64,000 nt of DNA from Nissolia schottii (GCA_003254905.1 QANU01029406.1:39919-103918); one strand, 5' to 3'. Shown: positions 35,750 to 48,837, counted from the stretch's first letter. Translations and numbers: made by a program. The notes: generated from the letters alone by a model not told the origin.

Positions 35750-37375
35750 TGCATAAGCGCATAAATCTTTGACATATAATGCATAGCCATTCTCACTATT
35801 TTGCATAAATCCAAAGGAGGGTTAGTGCATTGTTGGAATATGTGGGTCCTTTGAGGTGCCTCAAGTCGCTCAGCGGCCTAGGGTTCTTAAGTAGCTCAAC
35901 GACCTTCTCAGGTCGTTCGGTTGTTCTTGGAACCACAGAGGTCGCTCAGCAGGCACACCAGGTTGCTCAGCAAACACTGATGCCTCACAGACTAGGGTTT
36001 CTGAAATTTCCCAGGCCCCTCAACGCCCTGGGCGTGATTGCACTCTCACAACTTTATATTTTTGCTCCCTTTTCTCGTTTTCTCAAACCTTTTTCCCTGC
36101 ACTCATCCAAGGATTTCCAACACTTATTCCAACATTCACAAGAATATATTTTACCTTTCAAAAACACAAACACAACATACATATCCTCATCAAACACATA
36201 GAACATAATATGTCACATTCTTCTACAAACATATGAAACACACAATAATTCACAAAGGTGGTGATTTGGCTAGGATTTACCCACTTTCTAAGAGTGTTGT
36301 GTAGGTGGAGAGAGTTGAGGAAAAGTTCCCAAATGAGCTTGAATCTCCAAGCTCTTGGCCACCTTTCTCCAATATGAGGAAGCTTGAAGATGGAGGCTAG
36401 TGTTTTGTGTGGTACTTGGGGGAAAAGATGATGAGTTTTTCTTGATGACTTTGGGAAGAAAAGAGAAGACAAAATGAGAGTGTGGTGGTCTTTGTGGTGT
36501 TTGATTTGGCTTAGGGGAAATGGCAAGAAAACTTAAGCTTTTCTTAAAGACTATGGAGGATGCTTTGGTGGCTTAGTTTTTCTTTGGTTTTTGGAGAGGA
36601 AATGAAGAGGAAGAAGATGAAATGAGAGTAGGGAGGGATGTAGGTTAGGGTTCGATTATTTGAGGGAAAATTAGGGGAAAATTAATTAAAATGAAGTAAA
36701 GGTAATGATGGTTGAATAGTGGGAGTTATGGGTATAGGTATGGTCGATTGTAAGTGTGTAAGAGGAGTTGTTTGTGGGGTGGTGTGCTGAAATGAAGCAT
36801 TTCAGCAGTGCAAAGCAGAAGTATTTTCATCAAAAATTGGTTCGTGTTTGGTCGTTAACTGTCCGTGTACGTGTATGACCACGTGCGCGAAAAATTAACG
36901 GATACCGTGAAAATTATCTAAACATACAAACACACTATACCAACACTTAAAATAAGGAATTTAAACTAATCTAAGGTACTCGTAATTTTTCTCTCATAAA
37001 AATGCATTTTACGGGTACCTCCAATACGTATTTAAATTCTGGCGACAACTGAAAATCGATATGTAATATTATTTAGACATAAAAATATACTATATAAAAA
37101 CTTCTAATGAGGAATTTAATTTAATCTAAGGTACTTGTAATTTTCCTCTCGTAACAGTGTATTTTACGGGTACCTTCGTTACGTAATTAAATTTCGATAA
37201 TAACTGAAAATCGGTCCAAATCTCGCGAAATTCCGCGAGATCACGAAACCATTATTTTGATTGGTATTTTTTTAGAAATTAAATTTTATAATTTAATTTT
37301 CCAGTCTCCATAATTGACTCACGTTTATTTGTTTATTACATAAAATTCTCTTTAAGAAAAAAGCGGGATGCTATA
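35750..37375 (-). mobile_element. LTR of a Ty3/gypsy-type element, probably solo
   Basis: On the minus strand it starts TATAGCATCCCGC (37375 down). It contains two diverged tandem units of about 155 bp (from 36953 and 37108; 'aatctaaggtact-gtaatttt', 'attttacgggtacct') and later many CTCAGCGGCC/TCGCTCAGC phrases (35860-36030). The same phrases, in opposite orientation, occupy 63530-63840. No internal coding region adjoins either side. Confidence 0.55.
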
Positions 37376-38440
37376 GTACTCGAGTAGTGGTAGCCAATAC
37401 TTGAGTAGTGCTTGGAAAGAACCTCTAGAAATTAACTTGAAGGTCACTACTCGAATAGTGCAACGAAAAAACTAAAAAAAGAATAGGAAAATTAATGTCC
37501 TTTTTGCTAATTTCATTCGGGAACAATATAAGAAACACTATGGACGTGGAAAGTGAAAATTTTCATGCAGAGATGCAAGCACTAAACCTTAGAGGAGCAC
37601 AAGGAGCAAGATCAAAGACAAAGCATTTGAAGCGAGTGCAGAGGAATTCTAGTTTTTGAGAATTTCACTTGTAATTTCTCTATGCAATTCTTCTTCTTCT
37701 CATACTCTGTGTTTGTGTTTGTTATCTCTTTGACCATGAGTTGATTCCCTTAGCTTAGGGCTTTGATGTAAACCTTTGCTACTAAGTAAATTATATGAGG
37801 TTATTCAATTTATGGTTGGTTGGTTGTATTACTTTATGCCTTTCTTAATGCTTTGATCATCTGATCACCGATTAATTAATTTCTTATCTTGTATTCAACT
37901 TGAGAACGGGAATACACTAGTGAAACTACTTAAGTAATCGTATGTTGAGTGAAAATCAGAGATGAGTCAACGCGACCTATATAGTTTCGCTAGGAATTCA
38001 TAGATAAATTTAGGATTTGGATGAGTTGGTTTGTGCTAAGAGATTAGGCATCCAATTTAGGAGAATATTATTATTTGTTCTCGAGAGAGACTAGTAATTA
38101 AAATAAGAATTCCAACCAACAATAGATTAAATCATAAAATGGGTAATTAAGATTAAATTAATATACGTGTAATAAGTTGAATTAAATGCCCTAAGTGTTT
38201 TGGTCATTGAATTAAATCCTAGTTTTATTGTTGTTTTCCCTTTGTCTTTTGAATTGTTATTTTCTTATTTGTTTTTATATATTCCATACTTCAAACAACA
38301 ATTCCATTCCCTTTCAATCCTTTTGGTTATCAATTAAACTGCATAATTGATTTGTCCTCTTGGGTACAACAACCTTTCTCATATTTATTACTTGTACAAT
38401 GCGATATACTTGCTGTAAAAAATCGCATCATAAACCCTAA
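37376..38440 (+). mobile_element. LTR-retrotransposon relic (Ogre/Tat-like guess)
   Basis: Repeated 'actcgagtagtg'/'actactcgaatagtg' motifs at the start, a purine-rich middle, and 'ttgagaacgggaatacac', 'aattccaaccaacaa' text that I associate with LTR or leader sequence of legume gypsy elements. Ends around 'aaaaatcgcatca'. No coding, no partner LTR; class is a guess. Confidence 0.35.
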
Positions 38441-38929
38441 ACCTAACCTCAATCCCTAAACCTTAAACAATTGATGTTGTACTAATCCAAAATCAATTAC
38501 ATGCTTTTACGAGGTCTCACAAATCATTCGTACTAATTTTATCGTTCATTACTCTTTGTCTTGACATTGATGAATATATATAAATCCTCAATAACTCATA
38601 TAACCAACAAGTAAGCTCTCATACTTCTGTTCAGAATAAAATTAAGACAACTGTGTCACTTTGATATATATGCCTTAGTTATATATAATTACCTAGCTAT
38701 AACTCTGCAAAAATCATTTTTTCTCTCAATGTCGATCATTTTTAGCCGTTAATTGTATGATTATTAGGTAATCGTGGAATAAACCTTCTATGGTCCGTTA
38801 GATACATCGTAACTACAATTTCGGTGCCTTTTAATGCCATGATTGTTTAGTAGAGATTAATATAAATCACAAATTTAATAACCCTAAATCTTAAATCCTA
38901 AGCCCTAAACACTAAATTTATTACAAACA

Positions 38930-39206
38930 AACTATTACCGGCAGATATATCCACCGGTATTATTGTCAACGAACTATTATAAAATTCAATATGTACCAGT
39001 GGATATATCTGTCTATAACGTTTTGGCGCCAAATAGCGCCCAAATATATTGGCTGATAGTCTGATGGGTAATTATCCGCTGGTAAATTTGACGATCTTCG
39101 CCAAAAGTCTTGTCTAAAACACTTACAAGTAGATTAGAGGCATAAAATCTGCCAGTAACTTTGACAGATATAAAATTCATTGGTAGACAGCATTTTTCTA
39201 GTAGTG
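38930..39206. mobile_element. Terminal fragment of a CACTA-type transposon
   Basis: Ends in TTTTTCTAGTAGTG (39193-39206), the reverse of CACTACTAGAAAAA, a CACTA terminus. The preceding 270 bp is full of 'accggcagatatatcc', 'ccgctggtaaatttg' type subterminal repeats. The other end is not present nearby, so it is a truncated copy, of a different subfamily from 23459-25557. Confidence 0.6.
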
Positions 39207-40800
39207 GTGCTACACAGGACTGTGATTGGAGTTGGGGAGAGAGGGAGGGGCACAAGATTTTTTTAAATGAGTGATTTAATCCTAGCCATTCAAACTAATC
39301 TAACGGTTCAAGGGATCATTCTCACTTCTCACATAATATTGTCATTTTTTACTAGATATCTCTCCCTAATCTTATATATTTAATAAATTGTAGTTATTTG
39401 TCAAACAATGATTTGTTTTCTAAATGTACTGTTCATTTTGGAAGTAATTTGGATGTTCAAACACCAAAAATAAACTTCGTCTAACAGAAAATATTCTTGC
39501 TTACTTTAAAAGTTGAAGATCTAAAAATCAAAAAAATTAAGAAAAGGGAACATTAGGAAATAATAGGCAACTTGTTTTTTCTTGTCTCCAAAAATTATTT
39601 AAGAAAAAGATTTTTTTTCCAACCTTGAATAAACCTGCCCTGTCTTACCTCTTCTCCGTTTTAACTCATGAGTCATACGAGTTCAATTTGACAGGTTGAA
39701 AATTTTAATTAAATTAAAATTTTAAATTGTCCAATAGAAAGAAAGAAAAAAAGTGAATTATCTGCCTCACTCCACTAAATTGAACCCATTTTGTCATACC
39801 TTTTTTACCATCATCACTTACAAGAAAAACTTAAGTCGCATTTTTATTCACACGTAATTATTTCAAAGTATTCAAAGTATATGCTTATGGATTAAGATAT
39901 CTGTTATTCAACGAAATTGTTGGAGAACTAAACAACAAATAAAATGCCGACAGAGCGGTACTATCCCATTGATAAAGATTAGGCATATGTGCACCACTAG
40001 TTTAATCGGGGACTTCGATATAATATTCGGAATATTGTACATCGTTAGCGAAGGCAACGTTGCGAAAGTGAGGGTTTTCTAATAAAAATATCCTGTGATT
40101 GGATCTGTTGATTAAAAACACATGAAGCAAACCAGAATGACCAAAATAAGAGTGTCATATTATTTAATTGTGTTTCTATGTATTTGCGAGACTTTTGAGT
40201 AGCAGATAATAGTGAAAAGGTCAGTAGTTCATGACAATCAAAGTTTTCAAATAAATTCTTGATGGTGGTGTTATTATTAAATCACACATGACATTTGAAG
40301 ATTATATGATTAAACAAGATATGTTATTCTTGTTATGCCTATGTTGCATGTCCACATAACTACTTCAGATTAAGATAAAAATTAAATTTATTTCATAGTG
40401 TTATACTAAAAATTTATTTTTCCATGGCAAGTTGAGCTCGACACTATGGGTTATGATAGTGCCAAGGGCACCTAGTTTTAAAGTGGAGGACTAATAGAAT
40501 ATGAGGGTCACAAGTCCTTAATATTATGAATAACTTAAAAAAGTTCTAAATCTTTGACCAAATGCATGACAGATTGGTCATAATGACTCGGTTACGAGGG
40601 ATGGTGGTTATTCAAGATCCAAGGATCCATGATGCGACGCGTGACATGACGACGCGAAGATGGATGACAGTTACATTTTCATCCAAGGGTCTAAGGTTTA
40701 ACACATGGCATTGACTCGAATCCAGGTTCTGAAGGCCATGACAGTTACCAAAAGATCTGATGGCTGACAACATGACAATGTGGTTAACCGGAGGGTCACC
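39207..40800. other. Intergenic, nothing recognised
   Basis: AT-rich; the GC-richer part 40590-40800 contains repeated 'catgac'/'ggatg' words but no family I know. Confidence 0.5.
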
Positions 40801-40804
40801 CCAG

Positions 40805-40928
40805 GTGCGCTAAAGAAGAGTGCTTGAAATGTGGAATGGACGGTTATGTCTCAAAGCCCTTTGAGGAAGAGAATCTCTATCAAGCAGCTGCAAAGTTTTT
40901 CAAGTCCAAGCCTATCTCAGACTCATGA
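40805..40928 (+). pseudogene. Orphan last exon of a CRE1/AHK4-type cytokinin-receptor histidine kinase
   Basis: Following an acceptor-like 'ccccag', the frame from 40809 reads AKEECLKCGMDGYVSKPFEE, then ENLYQAAAKFFKSKPISDS and a TGA. That is the C-terminal end of the receiver domain (invariant K-P after GMDGYVS) plus the tail of plant hybrid histidine kinases, closest in my memory to CRE1/AHK4. No other kinase exon (CHASE, HisKA, HATPase, first half of receiver) is visible upstream or downstream, so this is a gene fragment, probably moved by a transposon or left after deletion. The fragment itself has no stop or frameshift, suggesting a recent origin. Confidence 0.75.
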
Positions 40929-43210
40929 CACTAAAATTTGGAAGGAAATTATTTAAGTGGTGTGTGATTAGTTCACACTACTGGCATTTTTCACTACTTC
41001 CCTGGTAACTAATATTATCACAATGTAAGTCAGAGTTTTTAGAGACATAACTGAAATTGATTTCAGAAAGTAAATGACAGAAATAGAGACGACAAACTTG
41101 ATTTGCTTTGATACTGGATGGAAAGCCTATGCAAGGAGAAAAGAGTCACAAAACCAAATAAAGGAGACAATCAATGGTTCAATGGAGATCAAAAACCAAT
41201 CAGAAGTTCAGGGTCACACAAATCTCCATCCCTTAAAACTCCACAGACAATTGTAATGGTGAATGCTACTACAGAAAAAGTGTTGTGCACCTCAAAAACC
41301 AACTTTTACAAAAGCCTCAAACCATTAGTTAAAAACCTAAGCAAGATTGAATCAATGCTACATACACACACAAGAAATATTCTGCATACTGAGCATAAAG
41401 CAATTATTTATACCTATAGAGAAGTTGTATCTTTAATTTTTTTTCCCCATCCAAATAAAGCATTACCATATTCTTAAAACCATTTAGTAGTGTTTAGTCT
41501 GAAGCTAATGGCTTACAGCCCACAAGAGAATTAATGATAAAAGGCAAAAAGTGGGAGCAATTAACTATAACTTCATGAAATTGTTGAATTCCAATCATTT
41601 GTCCTTTTCCTTAGAAATCACCTTTTCAGTAAAAAAAAAAGTGTGTAAAGTGCTGACTCAGAGCCCCGCAACTCTCACAACAGGAGCACAAGTGTCAAAT
41701 ATGTGTTCTTTGCTTAATTTTATGACAGTGATAGATCTCCTTAAGGTAAATTTCAAATCTTGTGGGTGTGAGAATGATAAGGGTTCTGCACATTAATTTC
41801 AAGTCAGTTCATTATTCGTATTCGTGTTCTTTTTTTCTTTTTTGGGTTCTGTATATGCATATACTAATCAGTTTTGATGATTTTTCATTAATAGAAGGGA
41901 GCGGAATGGACAAAGAACAGGATCTAAATTTTAAAAGGAAGAAAAAGCAGAAGAAGCTAACACAAACAAGTTTGATTCTAACAAGATTTCTAGGGGGCGT
42001 AATGATTTACAAAAATCACTTCCTCGATCTTCTTTTAACTATATCTCTATTGAAGCTCTACGCTCCAATCATACTATGGGGACTGAGCAAAAGAAAAGAA
42101 AGCTAATCAAACCTAATGTCATATTATATCACACCCATGTTGTGTCCAACAATCAGAAGCAGAATAAGAACGAAAATTCAGTTAATTAACCGGAAGTTGA
42201 ACTTCATGCAAGTTGCATCATGAGTGTAGTCTAGGAAAAATGTTCTGTGAGAATGAGACCAACCTCTGCAAAAGGGTCAATAAAATATAGGAATTCTAAG
42301 TCAATTTTTGTTGGAAAAGAGAAAGAAAAGAAGATTGAGCAGACATAATCTAATTGAACAACTTTTACTCGTCTAGCTGGATTGAGCTATCTAGAACTAC
42401 GTGTCAACAAATCATGGCATTCATATCAAACATAATCCCTCCAAGCTTTTTGAATAATCATTACCACTGGAAAATTTGTGTTAACAGAGAGGGCTGAAAC
42501 ATAATCCGTAAAGATGTATTCACGTTAAAGAATAGAGGCTTAAACTTCATTTATAGTTTGGCGATGCAATCCACACATTCTATAGTTTCAATAACTTTCA
42601 TCAAGATTTTCACTATTTTGAGCCCAACAATGAATAACTATAAATATTACCTATGAAAATATATCTAGTTTGACAATTACTTAGTTGTTAGGCACTAAGA
42701 AAGTCTTCTTATTAAAAAAACACCAAGTGAAAATTATTTACCAAATAATTCATATTGGCGGAACAGAAATCATATTAACATAACAAAAAGTAATTATTGA
42801 TTTGAAAGCTTTCATGCTAAAGAGCATAAGAAAGAAGGGCACGATGATGAAATGAAGGCAGAGGTGGGTGCTATTGTCCACATATATAAAACCGAAAATC
42901 AAGGAAACATCATCAAGATACGAAAGAATACCCCCTGTTGGCCTTTTGCTAGCAGCTACTTGAATTTAGGAGGATCTATCGCAGTACTGCCATCAAGAAA
43001 CCAAGGGATCAACAAATAAAATCCCACTGATTATGCAGACCCGTAAATTATGCAGGATAATTGTGCTGTTGATCCTCTTTCTAGCTACCTAAGCATATTC
43101 CTCAAAAGTTATAGTTATATATCGAGAGAGGTCAATTCAATTCAATTCAATTTGTAAATTAATTCAATGTTATAAACCCCCTAACTTTATGCATATATAT
43201 GGCTCAAACT
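40929..43210. other. Intergenic, no gene supported
   Basis: The first part may be the former 3' UTR of the kinase fragment. Open frames of 60-119 codons occur (41074-42106 +) but lack start context, splice logic or recognisable domains. The rest is AT-rich. Confidence 0.45.
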
Positions 43211-43213
43211 CTT

Positions 43214-44150
43214 CACTACTAGAACATTCCTAATGACTTTCACGCAATATAGAGTGTACAAGCAACAACAACTACTAATTAATTTTTTTTTTTTTATGAA
43301 TATAAAGTCGCTTATGTCAGCTAAGATTAGCTAGAACTGAAAAGAGATATATGTACATAATTTGAAGAGTGCCAGCCACTGTTTCTAGAGCTAAGTTAGT
43401 ATTAATTCCAAAGATATTTACTGGTTGCTATTGAACCTTTTTCGTAGGCGCCGTTTACATAAAAGTTATATGTATATGGCTCAGCTCACCAATCTTGCAA
43501 TTAGAAAAGGAAGAACAGGGGTTTTAAAAATGACTACAATTGTTGGAACGGTGACGCGCACACATGTTCAGGGTATAAAACTACACACTCAAAACGAATT
43601 ATACGAAAAAACAAATTAGGATAGTGAGCGAGAGAATAAGAAGAAGAAGAAGAAGTCACCCGTACCTGAGATCGAAGAGCCGTCAAACGGTGGGTGACGA
43701 TGGATGGGGCAGAGGAGGATGGGGCGTTGGAAACCGACTGAGGGAGCACGATGCCGTCGGGGTTGAATATGGTGGAGGTAGTGGCGAGTGCGGGGCGCGC
43801 GTGAGGGAAGGCGTGGAGGTGAGGGGAAGAACAAGGATTTCGTGAGTTCGTATGATGGTGATGGAAGAACCGAGAAGGTGAGGGAAGAAGAGGGTTTTAA
43901 GGGTTCGGTTTTAGGTTTTTGGTTTTGGTTGATTTGGTTTTAGAGGAATAATAGAGAATAGAAGGAATCCGCGGGTTTGAGGGGAAAAATTCGAGATTCA
44001 TTTTACAAATAGCGGCGGTTACAAACCCCTACTAAATTGATTCACACAACCGCCGCAAACTGTTTCAAACCGCCGCTACCGTCAAAAAACCGCCACAAAA
44101 TGCATGTGCAATAATGTTGGTTTCTTTCATGAGTAGTATGTACATTTTAT
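43214..44150. mobile_element. Possible CACTA-like element, weak
   Basis: CACTACTAGAAC at 43214 looks like a CACTA terminus. At 43990-44100 copies of AGCGGCGGTT and, inverted, AACCGCCGC form a subterminal-like array, followed by 'tttcatgagtagt' at 44125-44137. The two ends do not match each other well and no target duplication was found. The middle (43620-43860) is GC-rich with (GAA)n. Confidence 0.35.
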
Positions 44151-45565
44151 GCCACTACTATGCAACATCTGTAAACAAAACAATCCATGCAAACAAAGAA
44201 AGCAACATTTGTCAACAAGAAAAAACAAATTGTGTTTCTGACAACAAAAGGAATCAACATCTTAAAACAAAGAAACCAACACGCTGAAATAGTAATAAAT
44301 AAACAAAAAGAAACTAATACCAATAAAACAACATGCTAAAATAAACCAACATCTTAAAACAAAAAATCCAACATGCTAAAACATAGAAACCAACATGTTG
44401 TGATGACCCGTAGTCTTCATAGTTAAAAAAAAAAAACCCAGCACGTTGCAGTGCCTTAAGCGCGCTACAGCAGAGCGACGTGTTGGGTGCGCTGTGGCGC
44501 CTAGGGAGCGTTGCAATGGTGCGGGAGTTAAGTCCCACATCTTTAGTAGCAATAGAAGGAAGTCTCTTCCTCCCCCTATATATAGAAGCTTCCTCGTGAG
44601 GGTTTTGACGGGCTGATTCACTTAAGAAATTGAGAGGTCCCACTTTTGTAAGACTTTTCGCTTCAATTATTTTTAGGGTGTTAGGAGCTCACAAGCTTAG
44701 TGCTGCTTAGCAATCAGTCATTTTAAGGTGAGTGACTTTCTTCACAATCTATTTTAGATCATTCATTTATGTTTAAAGTTATTTATTTATTTATTTTAGA
44801 ATTATTTTATTTATGTATGTTTTATGAAATCGTAAGAAGTAGAACTTAGTATTTTATTTTATATATCTATGAAGTTAGTTATTATTAAGAATTATTTTAT
44901 TTAATTAGTTATTTTCTGATAATTATTTATTTAGAAACTTCTTATTTATGAATTAGATATTTACAAATCTATTTTGGAAAGTCATGAAACCTTTTAGAAA
45001 CTACATGGGATCATCTATTTTATTGCATTAAATAAAGTCATGTTGCATGTATATGATTAGTATTAAGTGACATAAATATTTACATGCTTAGAATTGTTTG
45101 GTTAAACTTAGTGTAAACTTTTTACAAAAGATTATATGGTTAAAGAAAGATTCTGATGAAAGAAGATTTCTATTAAGGAAAGGTTTTGGCTAAGACAAGA
45201 CTTGGTATTTAAGCTATCCATTGTAATGCACCTCGCTTACCTGGGAACCTTTTAAGCATGAAATCTTAGTTTACTTATATTTTTCCTATATAAAACCTTT
45301 AATAACATTAAATCATGATATGCTATCAGTATCAATTAAAGGATTATGCTAGGATGATCATGTTATGATTATGTATTTAAACTGTTTTCATGGGAGTTAT
45401 ATCTAGTATATAACTGTAAGTCAGCGACAGTCTACGTTGACTCTAGTATACCTTGTACGATTGTAAAGTAGAATAAAATTCATGTAGATTTAAGGCAAGA
45501 CTGTAAAGCCCGGACATGGTTGCCGTGTCATATATCATGTCATGTAAATTAGGGTACGACTGTAA

Positions 45566-45566
45566 N
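45566..45566. other. Single-base gap at the duplication junction
   Basis: One N at the exact boundary between the two copies. Confidence 0.99.
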
Positions 45567-45775
45567 CAAACAAAGAAAGCAACATTTGTAAACAAGAAAA
45601 AACAAATTATGTTTCTGACAATAAAAGGAATCAACATCTTAAAACAAAGAAACCAACACACTGAAATAGTAATAACTAAACAAAAAGAAACTAGTACCAA
45701 TAAAACAACATGCTAAAATAAACCAACATCTTAAAACGAAAAATCCAACATGCTAAAACATAGAAACCAACATGT

Positions 45776-47043
45776 TGTGATGACCCATAGTCTTCATAGG
45801 TCAAAAAAAAAAGCCAGCACGTTGCAGTGCCTTTGGCGCGCTACAGCGGAGCGACGTGTTGGGTGCGCTGTAGCGCCTAGGGAGCATTGCAGTGGTGCGG
45901 GAGTTAAGTCCCACATCGGTAGTAGCAATAGAAAGAAGTCTCCTCCCCCCTATATATAGAAGCTTCCCCGTGAGGGTCTAGACGTGCTGATTCACTTAAG
46001 AAATTGAGAGGTCTCATTTTTGTGAGACTTTTCGCTCCAATTATTTTTAAGGTGTCAGGAGCTCACAAGCTTAGTGCTCCTTAGTGATCAGTCATTTTAA
46101 GGTGAGTGACTTTCTTCACAGTCTATTTTAAATCATTCATTTATGTTTAAAGTTATTTATTTATTTATTTATTTTAGAATTATTTTATTTATGTATGTTT
46201 TATGAAATCGTAAGATGTAGAACTTAGTATTTTATTTTATGTATCTATGAAGATAGTTATTATTAAGAATTATTTTATTTAATTAGTTATTTCTTGATAA
46301 TTATTTATTTAGAGACTTCTTATTTATGAAGTAGATATTTACAAAGCTATTTTAGAAAGTCATGAAACCTTTTAGAAACTACATTGGATCATCTATTTTA
46401 TTGCATTAAATAAAGTCATGTTGCATGTATATGATTAGTATTAAGTGACATAAATATTTACATGCTTAGAATTGTTTGGTTAAACTTAGTAGAAACTTTT
46501 AACAAAAGATTATATAGTTAAAGAAAGGTTCTGATGGAAGATTTCTATTAAGGAAAGGTTCTGGCTAAGACAAGGCTTGGTATTTAAGCTATCCATTGTG
46601 ACGCACCTCACTTATCTAGGAACCTTCTAAGCATGGAATCTTAGTTTACCTATATTTTTCCTATATAAAACGCTTAATAACATTAAATCATGATATGCTA
46701 TCAATATCAATTAAAGGATTATGCTAGGATGATCATGTTATGATTATGTATTTAAACTGTTTTCATGGGAGTTATATCTAGTATATAACTGTAAGTCAGC
46801 GACAGCCTACGTTGATTCTGGTATACCTTGTATGATCGTAAAGTAGAATAAGATTCATGTAGATTTAAGGCAAGACCGTAAAGCCTGGATATGGTTGCCC
46901 GTGATGCTTGGTGTCATATATCATGTCATGTAAATTAGGGTACGACTGTAAAGTCCGGACATTTCAGGAACAACTAAACCATAATGCTCCTAATGTCTAT
47001 CTAGAGAACTCCCTACTTGCTTATGTTCTAAAAAGCTTTCAAG

Positions 47044-47086
<43 letters not shown>

Positions 47087-47575
47087 GAATGTTTTCATGA
47101 TTGTTATATATATATATATATATATTATATTGCATCTGTATGTCATGGTTACAAACTATCTCATGTTGTCGTAGGGTCTATCATTCACTGAGCGATGACT
47201 CATCCCTCATCAACTTTTATCAGATACCGCCGACACACCGCTAGTTCAGTAGATCTTAGCGGTTTGGACTCTTGGTGAGCATCACGTTGTCATGAAGTAT
47301 TCTTCCGTTATTTCAGTATTAAGATAGTTTATATTCATGTTAGTCCATAGAGTGCTCCAATGGATTACAAGTAGAGTGTAGCGTATTTTGGATTATATTC
47401 AGTTTCGTATCTTGTAAAGGATCTTATTTTATTTATATTATGATGTTTAGTTTTATTTAAAAATTTTCCTTTTTATTTATAAAAGTTACACGTTTTTCAT
47501 GATAAACACGTTAAGAGGCTTTCGTAAGCGAATTTAGTCCCTTACGTGTCAGTGATGATTTCTAGGGTCATTACA
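45776..47575 (+). mobile_element. Solo LTR of about 1.8 kb
   Basis: Starts TGTGATGACCC and ends GGGTCATTACA, an 11-bp near-perfect inverted terminus typical of gypsy LTRs. Left and right flanks both belong to a degenerate array of AAACCAACATGCTAAAA-type units, and no primer-binding site follows 47575, so it is a solo LTR; the target duplication is only approximate (ACATG/AAATG). A truncated first copy begins at 44399 in the duplicated unit. Inside: GTCCCACATCG (45908-45918), then TATATATA (45951-45958), an (ATT)n run (47044-47083) and a (TA)n run (47107-47126). Confidence 0.75.
45908..45958 (+). promoter_or_regulatory. USE + TATA promoter of the LTR
   Basis: GTCCCACATCG at 45908-45918 is the consensus USE of plant U-snRNA genes. 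The TATA box starts about 32 nt later, close to the 33-34 nt known for Pol II-type snRNA promoters. In the duplicate copy the USE has one mismatch (GTCCCACATCT, 44532-44542) with about 34 nt spacing. Probably the LTR promoter; use of snRNA-type factors is inference. Confidence 0.45.
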
Positions 47576-47579
47576 AATG

Positions 47580-47960
47580 CTAAAACAGATAAACCAATAT
47601 CTTAACATAAAGAAACTAACACTCTAAAATTAAAAAACCAACATGCTAGCATAAACAATATATTAAAACGAAGAATTTAACCGCCTAAAATAGATAAACT
47701 AACATGCTAAGACAAGGAAACTAACATCTTTAAAAAAAACTAAACTAGTACTAATAACAAAGTTATGGAAAAAGGAAGAAGAAGTGAGAGTTCCTTCTTG
47801 CTTGGAATCTCCGGGAGAGAAAGAGGAAGAGAAAAAGAGAGAGATGATGTTGAGATGGAAGAAAGAGAATAAATTTTTTTAATCATTCATGGACCTCGCA
47901 CTCTTGTTGTATCCTACAATAATTTTATCTTATTGTTGTATTTTTTTGTGGCATTGTTGG
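47580..47960. other. Right flank of solo LTR, degenerate array
   Basis: Further AAACCAACATGCTAAAA-like units up to about 47770, then GA-rich sequence. No gene. Confidence 0.5.
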
Positions 47961-47962
47961 TA

Positions 47963-48396
47963 GGGGTACAACCCATATACTGCCAACTATTATTGAGTGT
48001 ACAAACTTTTAGATATACATGCACAAACTTTTTTTATGCACATTCATAAACTTTTTCAAATACGAAACCAAATCAAATCGGATTTGCTTAAATAGTGAAA
48101 ATTAACTGTCACACTCTTTCTCCATATCCCCACTCACACTCTAGGTGCGTATACTCACTCTCTACCATGCACAAACTATAGGGGTAAAACCCATATACGG
48201 CCAACTATTATTGAGTGTACAAACTTTTAGATATACATGCACAAACTTTTTTTATGCACATTCATAAACTTTTTTAAATACAAAACCAAATCAAATCAGA
48301 TTTGCTTAAATAATGAAAATTAACTGTCACACTCTTTCTCCATCTCCCCACTCACACTCTAAGTGCGTAAACTCACTCTCTACCATGCACAAACAT
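47963..48396. repeat. 218-bp tandem repeat, two units
   Basis: 'ggggtacaacccatatac' at 47963 and 'ggggtaaaacccatatac' at 48181 start two units with about 95% similarity by eye, each containing several TGCACAAACTTTT motifs and 'cactctttctccat'. Confidence 0.85.
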
Positions 48397-48620
48397 TTTA
48401 AAGTATATGCACAGACTTTTGAACTAACGTGCACAAACTTTTTAACAGTCAGAAACAAAAAAAAAATGACGAAAACATAAACAAAAACGAAGAAGAAAAT
48501 TTTTTGTGCTCACATGCACAAATTTTTGAATACGAATGCACAGACTTTTGATCAACTCATAAACTTTTGAATAAACATGCATAAACTTTTCTATACACAT
48601 GCACAAATTTTTAAAAAATA
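47985..48620. repeat. Dispersed TGCACAAACTTTT-motif array upstream of PAP28
   Basis: The motif (a)TGCACAAACTTTT or a close variant recurs at irregular spacing. The same motif fills 54980-58440. The array ends about 220 bp before the PAP28 ATG, so it forms the distal promoter region of that gene. Confidence 0.75.
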
Positions 48621-48722
48621 AAAAATAAAGAATTAAAAAAATGTGGAGAATGAGTCGTAGTAGATAGATTTTGGGTTGTACACATAAGCTTTCTCTGTTA
48701 CGCTGGCGGCCATGTATTTGTG

Positions 48723-48729
48723 TATATAG
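48723..48729 (+). promoter_or_regulatory. PAP28: Probable TATA box of PAP28
   Basis: TATATAG about 110 bp upstream of the ATG at 48838; the leader between is GA-rich near the start codon. No other good TATA is nearer. Confidence 0.4.
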
Positions 48730-48837
48730 CGTTGCTGCTACTATTTAACCAACCAATGAAGCGAGTGTTCGTGGCAGAGGGGCACTACCGATTCAACCAC
48801 CACACCAGACTGAGAAGAGAGAAAAAAAGAGAAAGAG

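Larger units (their letters stand above)
44190..46951. repeat. Tandem duplication of about 1.38 kb meeting at a single N
   Basis: Unit 1 (44190-45565) and unit 2 (45567-46951) align end to end, starting CAAACAAAGAAAGCAAC and ending GGGTACGACTGTAA. They differ by a few percent with small indels, e.g. a 10-bp difference near the end. The junction is one N. Each unit spans flanking sequence plus the start of the same LTR, so it is either a segmental tandem duplication or two haplotype contigs placed side by side. Confidence 0.9.

Noticed and set aside
41074-42106. Series of 60-119 codon open frames downstream of the kinase fragment
   Set aside because: No homology, no coherent splice sites and overlapping alternative frames of equal quality.
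43214-44138. A complete second CACTA element
   Set aside because: Ends do not match each other and flanks show no 3-bp duplication; kept only as a weak feature.
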